Below are positions 61,375 to 64,000 of a stretch of 64,000 nt of DNA, piece after piece (the first letter of the stretch is position 1; each line of letters opens with the position of its first letter). Below the pieces are notes generated by a model. It saw nothing but the letters and a program-made list of their open reading frames with translations, was not told the origin of the DNA and did not search any database. Source of the DNA: CAZRCZ01 sp964598765 (lineage in GTDB: Bacteria; Sumerlaeota; Sumerlaeia; MVZB01; JAJFLK01); assembly GCA_964598765.1 (NCBI GenBank), contig CAZRCZ010000006.1, positions 116,432 through 180,431 of the forward strand, given 5' to 3'. Made by a program: the position numbers and the translations under genes.

Positions 61375-64000
61375 ATGAATTTGCAAGCTTCGACCTCGCA
61401 ATCCTCACCGAAATCTTTTGCGCGTGATGCGTCCTTCTCTCTTTCCCGTCGCTCTCTTTTCATCCTTCATCCTTCATCCCTCATCTTGCTCCTCGTTTTC
61501 GTCTTTCGCCTTTCGCCTTTCGCCTTGGGTCAGTCGCTCGACTACGCCGTTTCGTTCAAGGAGGCGGCGACGTTCGGCGGCATCAGCCCGGACAAGAAGG
61601 AGGTCGCCGCGCACAACACTACTCCGGGTTGGCAACTGGATTTGACGGCGATGACGGCGTCCCTGCCCTCCAACGTCAATCTTGACGCGTTGTCCATGAT
61701 CAGTCCGACCGACGTTTATTTTTCGATTGACACCGACGCCACCATCGGCGGAACCGATTTCGCCGATGAGGACATTATTCATTGGAACGGTTCGACGTTC
61801 ACGATGGCATGGGACGGTTCGGCCAATGGTTTGCCCGATTCGGTCAATCTTGACGCTCTTCACATCATCTCGTCGGTTTCGCCTTTGGAATTTGATTTTT
61901 CGCTCGACACGGACACCTATCTGACCGTCGGCGGGACGCCCAATACGCTCGTCGCCGATGAAGACGTGGTCCATTTCCTCGCGGGGAGCGGATTCACCGC
62001 GATTGATTTCAAGGGATCGAGCTACGGCGTTCCGGCCAATGCCGATCTGGACGCCTTCAACCAAAGGACCTCAACGCAGTGGCTGATGTCCTTCGACATT
62101 CCGGGAACGATTCCGGGAGCCTACGTGACGGGCGGTTTGCCGCTCGATTTTGACGACGCCGATGTTCTTCAGTTCAATACTTTGACGGGCAAATTCGACG
62201 CGACGGTCTGGTTCAATGCCGCTTCGGCGGGTCTGCCGGGCGAAGCCGATTTGGACGCGATCGAAGCCCAAGTATCGCATCTGAACACCCCGACGCCGAC
62301 GCCAACCCCCACTCAAACCCGCACGGCAACTCCATCGCCGACGCGAACGGCCTCGCGCACCGCGACGCGCACGGCGACCGCCTCGGCGACCCGTTCGGCA
62401 ACGCCCACGGCAACTCCCACCGGAACCTGTTGCACTGCTTCGGACAGCTCCGGAACGGTTGATTTGCCCGCGCCCTGCGATTACACCTCAACGACGGGAC
62501 CTTGGGTGGTTAGCAACGGTCTCCCGCCGTTGACCACGCTGGAGGCGATTCCAGTTTTAACCAACTTCGCCAACCGCACCAGCGCTTCGGGCGGAACTTT
62601 GGGCGGAAACGTCGAGGGTTTCACCTCCGATCTTCGGATGCTAATCACGGGAACCGGCTCTCTAACGGGATACACCCGCCTCATCACGATCCAGACCACT
62701 TGCCAGACCGATTCCGCCCCACGCACGCCGGGAACTACGCCGCAGTCCTTCGATCAGGATATTCTCCAGCTTCAAGGCCAGATCCTGCCGGGGGATCCGG
62801 ATTTTGATCTTTTGCGCGTCACCGCCGGCACGAGTTTCGGATTGCCCAGTCCGGGCCATACGACATTGACTCAATTGCCGGGAGGCAACTGGGCGGTGGA
62901 CAGTTTCTTTGATATTACCTATCGGATTGATTACGTGGGACATACCGGGGGACCGCTGAGCGGCGAATCGGGTTCGCAAACCGGAACGGGACACATTGTC
63001 CAAGGAACCAGCGGAACCTCCACCTGTCCGACCCTGACGCCGACCCCGACGCGAACGGCGACAAGCTCGCCGACGCGGACCGCAACAAAGACGGCCACCC
63101 GATCCGCCACCCAATCTCCGACGCGGACCGCGACTCTTTCCCGAACTCGCACGGCCACGCTTTCGCCCACGCGAAGCTCAACCCGAACCGCGACGCGCAC
63201 GGCAACCCTTTCGCCGACACGAACTGCGTCGGTGACGGCGACTCCCACAAGAACGGCCTCGCTGACGGCAACGCGCTCCTCCACCAAGACCGCCACGCGC
63301 ACGGCTACGGTCAGCGGATCCGGCACGATCACGCCAAGTCCGACTCGATCCTCAACGCGGACACCGACGCGAACGGCGACCTTGTCTCCGACGCGTACCG
63401 CCACGCTCTCGCCGACTCGGTCGGCATCGCTGACCTCGACCCCAACCCGCACGGCCACCCGAACGACAACCCGGACCGCGACGCTCTCGCCCACCAGAAG
63501 CGCCACGCGCACGGCCACGCGAACGGCGACCCTTTCTCCCACGAGGACCGCGTCGTTGACGGCGACTCCGACCCGAACTGCGTCCTTGACGGCCACTCGA
63601 TCCGCCACGGTGACGCCCACGCGCACGGCCACGGTCAGCGGGAGCGGCACGATCACACCCAGCCCGACCCGTTCCTCAACTCGGACGACAACGCGAACCG
63701 CGACCCGCACGGCCTCTCGAACGTCAAGCCTGACCTCCACTCCGACGCGGACGGCCACCAAAACGCCCACCCGCACGGCTTCGCTTACCGCAACCCCGAC
63801 GAGGACCGCCACTCGAACGGCCACGCGCACCGCGTCTCGAACAGCAACCCGTTCGGCCACGCGGACGCCGACCCGAACCGCGACGCCGTCTCCGACGCGC
63901 ACCCCGACCGCGACAGTCACGGCGACCCCCTGTGTGCCCGGAACTTTCAACGATCGCGCCAACGCCGATGTTCCGGTCAACGGCGTCGTCACCGGCAACT
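61375..64000 (+). CDS. Large secreted modular protein with PTRTAT stalks (runs off the window)
   Basis: An open frame from ATG 61375 (GAGG seven bases upstream) to the window edge, at least 875 codons without a stop. Order: an N-terminal signal with SRRSLFILHPSS...LLLVFVF...FALG-Q (cleavage after G52); a four-fold repeated beta domain (units ending NVNLDALSM, SVNLDALHI, NADLDAFNQ, EADLDAIEA); a first Thr/Pro/Arg stalk (about residues 304-351); a Cys-containing beta domain (CCTASDSSGTVDLPAPCDYT, DILQLQGQILPGDPDFDLLR) of a type I recognise in secreted proteins of planctomycete-like bacteria; then a stalk of over 290 residues of SPTRTAT-type units. A new globular part (CVPGTFNDRANADVPVNG) begins at the edge. 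It is probably a surface adhesin-like or matrix protein. Stalk Thr/Ser could carry glycans; that is inference. Confidence 0.85.
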   Translation, partial: MNLQASTSQSSPKSFARDASFSLSRRSLFILHPSSLILLLVFVFRLSPFALGQSLDYAVSFKEAATFGGISPDKKEVAAHNTTPGWQLDLTAMTASLPSNVNLDALSMISPTDVYFSIDTDATIGGTDFADEDIIHWNGSTFTMAWDGSANGLPDSVNLDALHIISSVSPLEFDFSLDTDTYLTVGGTPNTLVADEDVVHFLAGSGFTAIDFKGSSYGVPANADLDAFNQRTSTQWLMSFDIPGTIPGAYVTGGLPLDFDDADVLQFNTLTGKFDATVWFNAASAGLPGEADLDAIEAQVSHLNTPTPTPTPTQTRTATPSPTRTASRTATRTATASATRSATPTATPTGTCCTASDSSGTVDLPAPCDYTSTTGPWVVSNGLPPLTTLEAIPVLTNFANRTSASGGTLGGNVEGFTSDLRMLITGTGSLTGYTRLITIQTTCQTDSAPRTPGTTPQSFDQDILQLQGQILPGDPDFDLLRVTAGTSFGLPSPGHTTLTQLPGGNWAVDSFFDITYRIDYVGHTGGPLSGESGSQTGTGHIVQGTSGTSTCPTLTPTPTRTATSSPTRTATKTATRSATQSPTRTATLSRTRTATLSPTRSSTRTATRTATLSPTRTASVTATPTRTASLTATRSSTKTATRTATVSGSGTITPSPTRSSTRTPTRTATLSPTRTATLSPTRSASLTSTPTRTATRTTTRTATLSPTRSATRTATRTATLSPTRTASLTATPTRTASLTATRSATVTPTRTATVSGSGTITPSPTRSSTRTTTRTATRTASRTSSLTSTPTRTATKTPTRTASLTATPTRTATRTATRTASRTATRSATRTPTRTATPSPTRTPTATVTATPCVPGTFNDRANADVPVNGVVTGN
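61461..61526. repeat. Tandem repeat (CATCCTT / CTTTCGC units) in a signal-peptide coding region (G type)
   Basis: CATCCTTCATCCTTCATCCC followed by GTCTTTCGCCTTTCGCCTTT. It encodes residues about 29-51 of the stalk protein, including the hydrophobic core of the signal. Confidence 0.8.
62284..62428. repeat. First PTRTAT stalk repeat
   Basis: Degenerate 6-nt and 12-nt units (ACNCCNACNGCNACN) encoding NTPTPTPTPTQTRTATPSPT and on to TGTCC. Confidence 0.85.
63027..63930. repeat. Second PTRTAT stalk repeat, with a 324-nt higher-order period
   Basis: About 900 nt of ACGCGNACNGCNACN-type units, coding for SPTRTATLSPTRTA-like strings. The block TVSGSGTITPSPTRSSTRT occurs twice, at 63310 and 63634, exactly 324 nt (108 codons) apart, showing recent duplication of a long unit. 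On the opposite strand it gives a spurious valine-rich frame. Confidence 0.85.

Noticed and set aside
63027..63930. CRISPR array
   Set aside because: Units are 6-12 nt, protein-coding in one frame and lack unique spacers.
62931..63998. A 355-residue valine/arginine-rich minus-strand frame
   Set aside because: It is the antisense reading of the PTRTAT stalk repeat; periodic codons leave all frames open. The plus-strand frame has a signal peptide, globular domains and a good ribosome site.

Overview
The window reads as chromosome from an uncultured diderm (Gram-negative-type) bacterium. Support for an outer membrane comes from signal-peptide proteins, SPOR repeats, O-antigen-ligase-like proteins, a SurA-like PpiC isomerase and a DegP/HtrA protease. 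A very long GreA (otherwise familiar from chlamydiae and spirochaetes), paired secreted beta-propellers and a Thr/Pro/Arg 'PTRTAT' stalk protein point towards the PVC/FCB side of the tree (for example Hydrogenedentota- or Sumerlaeota-like lineages). That placement is inference only. I see no rRNA, tRNA, CRISPR array, phage or transposase.

Layout. 0-2.5 kb: a class-V aminotransferase and a HEAT-repeat membrane protein. 2.8-7 kb: a penicillin-acylase-family hydrolase and an NCS2 permease. 7-14.4 kb: a minus-strand operon, SPOR protein - endonuclease V - PurN - RNase-H-like - thioesterase - PurS - PurQ. 14.7-21.2 kb: two O-antigen-ligase-like proteins, a GT2 glycosyltransferase and a metal/cobalamin-type binding protein. 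21.5-31.5 kb: a PqqC-PqqD fusion, a secreted propeller, a sialate O-acetylesterase, an unknown two-gene membrane pair, MtnA and a GH57 enzyme. 31.7-47.4 kb: a twelve-gene minus-strand Bat (aerotolerance) cluster (HtrA, MoxR, DUF58, PpiC, a membrane protein, BatA, BatB, BatC, BatD, a BatE-like TPR/SH3 protein) ending in a translationally coupled sensor kinase and NtrC-type regulator. 47.5-51.4 kb: BshA and an M16 protease. 51.6-56.8 kb: a toroid-like secreted protein with an FGE-fold protein, and a long GreA coupled to a MoxR-like ATPase. 57-64 kb: two PQQ-type propellers, a beta-helix protein and a large stalk protein that runs off the window.

The most striking feature is the density of short palindromic or inverted repeat families. 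They fill most intergenic gaps and have also entered genes. Several are read in frame: three in one O-antigen ligase, two in the other, one in endonuclease V. Others supply start codons, C-terminal tails or whole parts of signal peptides. The signal peptides of three neighbouring secreted proteins (58.4-61.5 kb) are built partly from repeat sequence. Candidate housekeeping promoters share the form TTGACN-17/18-TANNNT.
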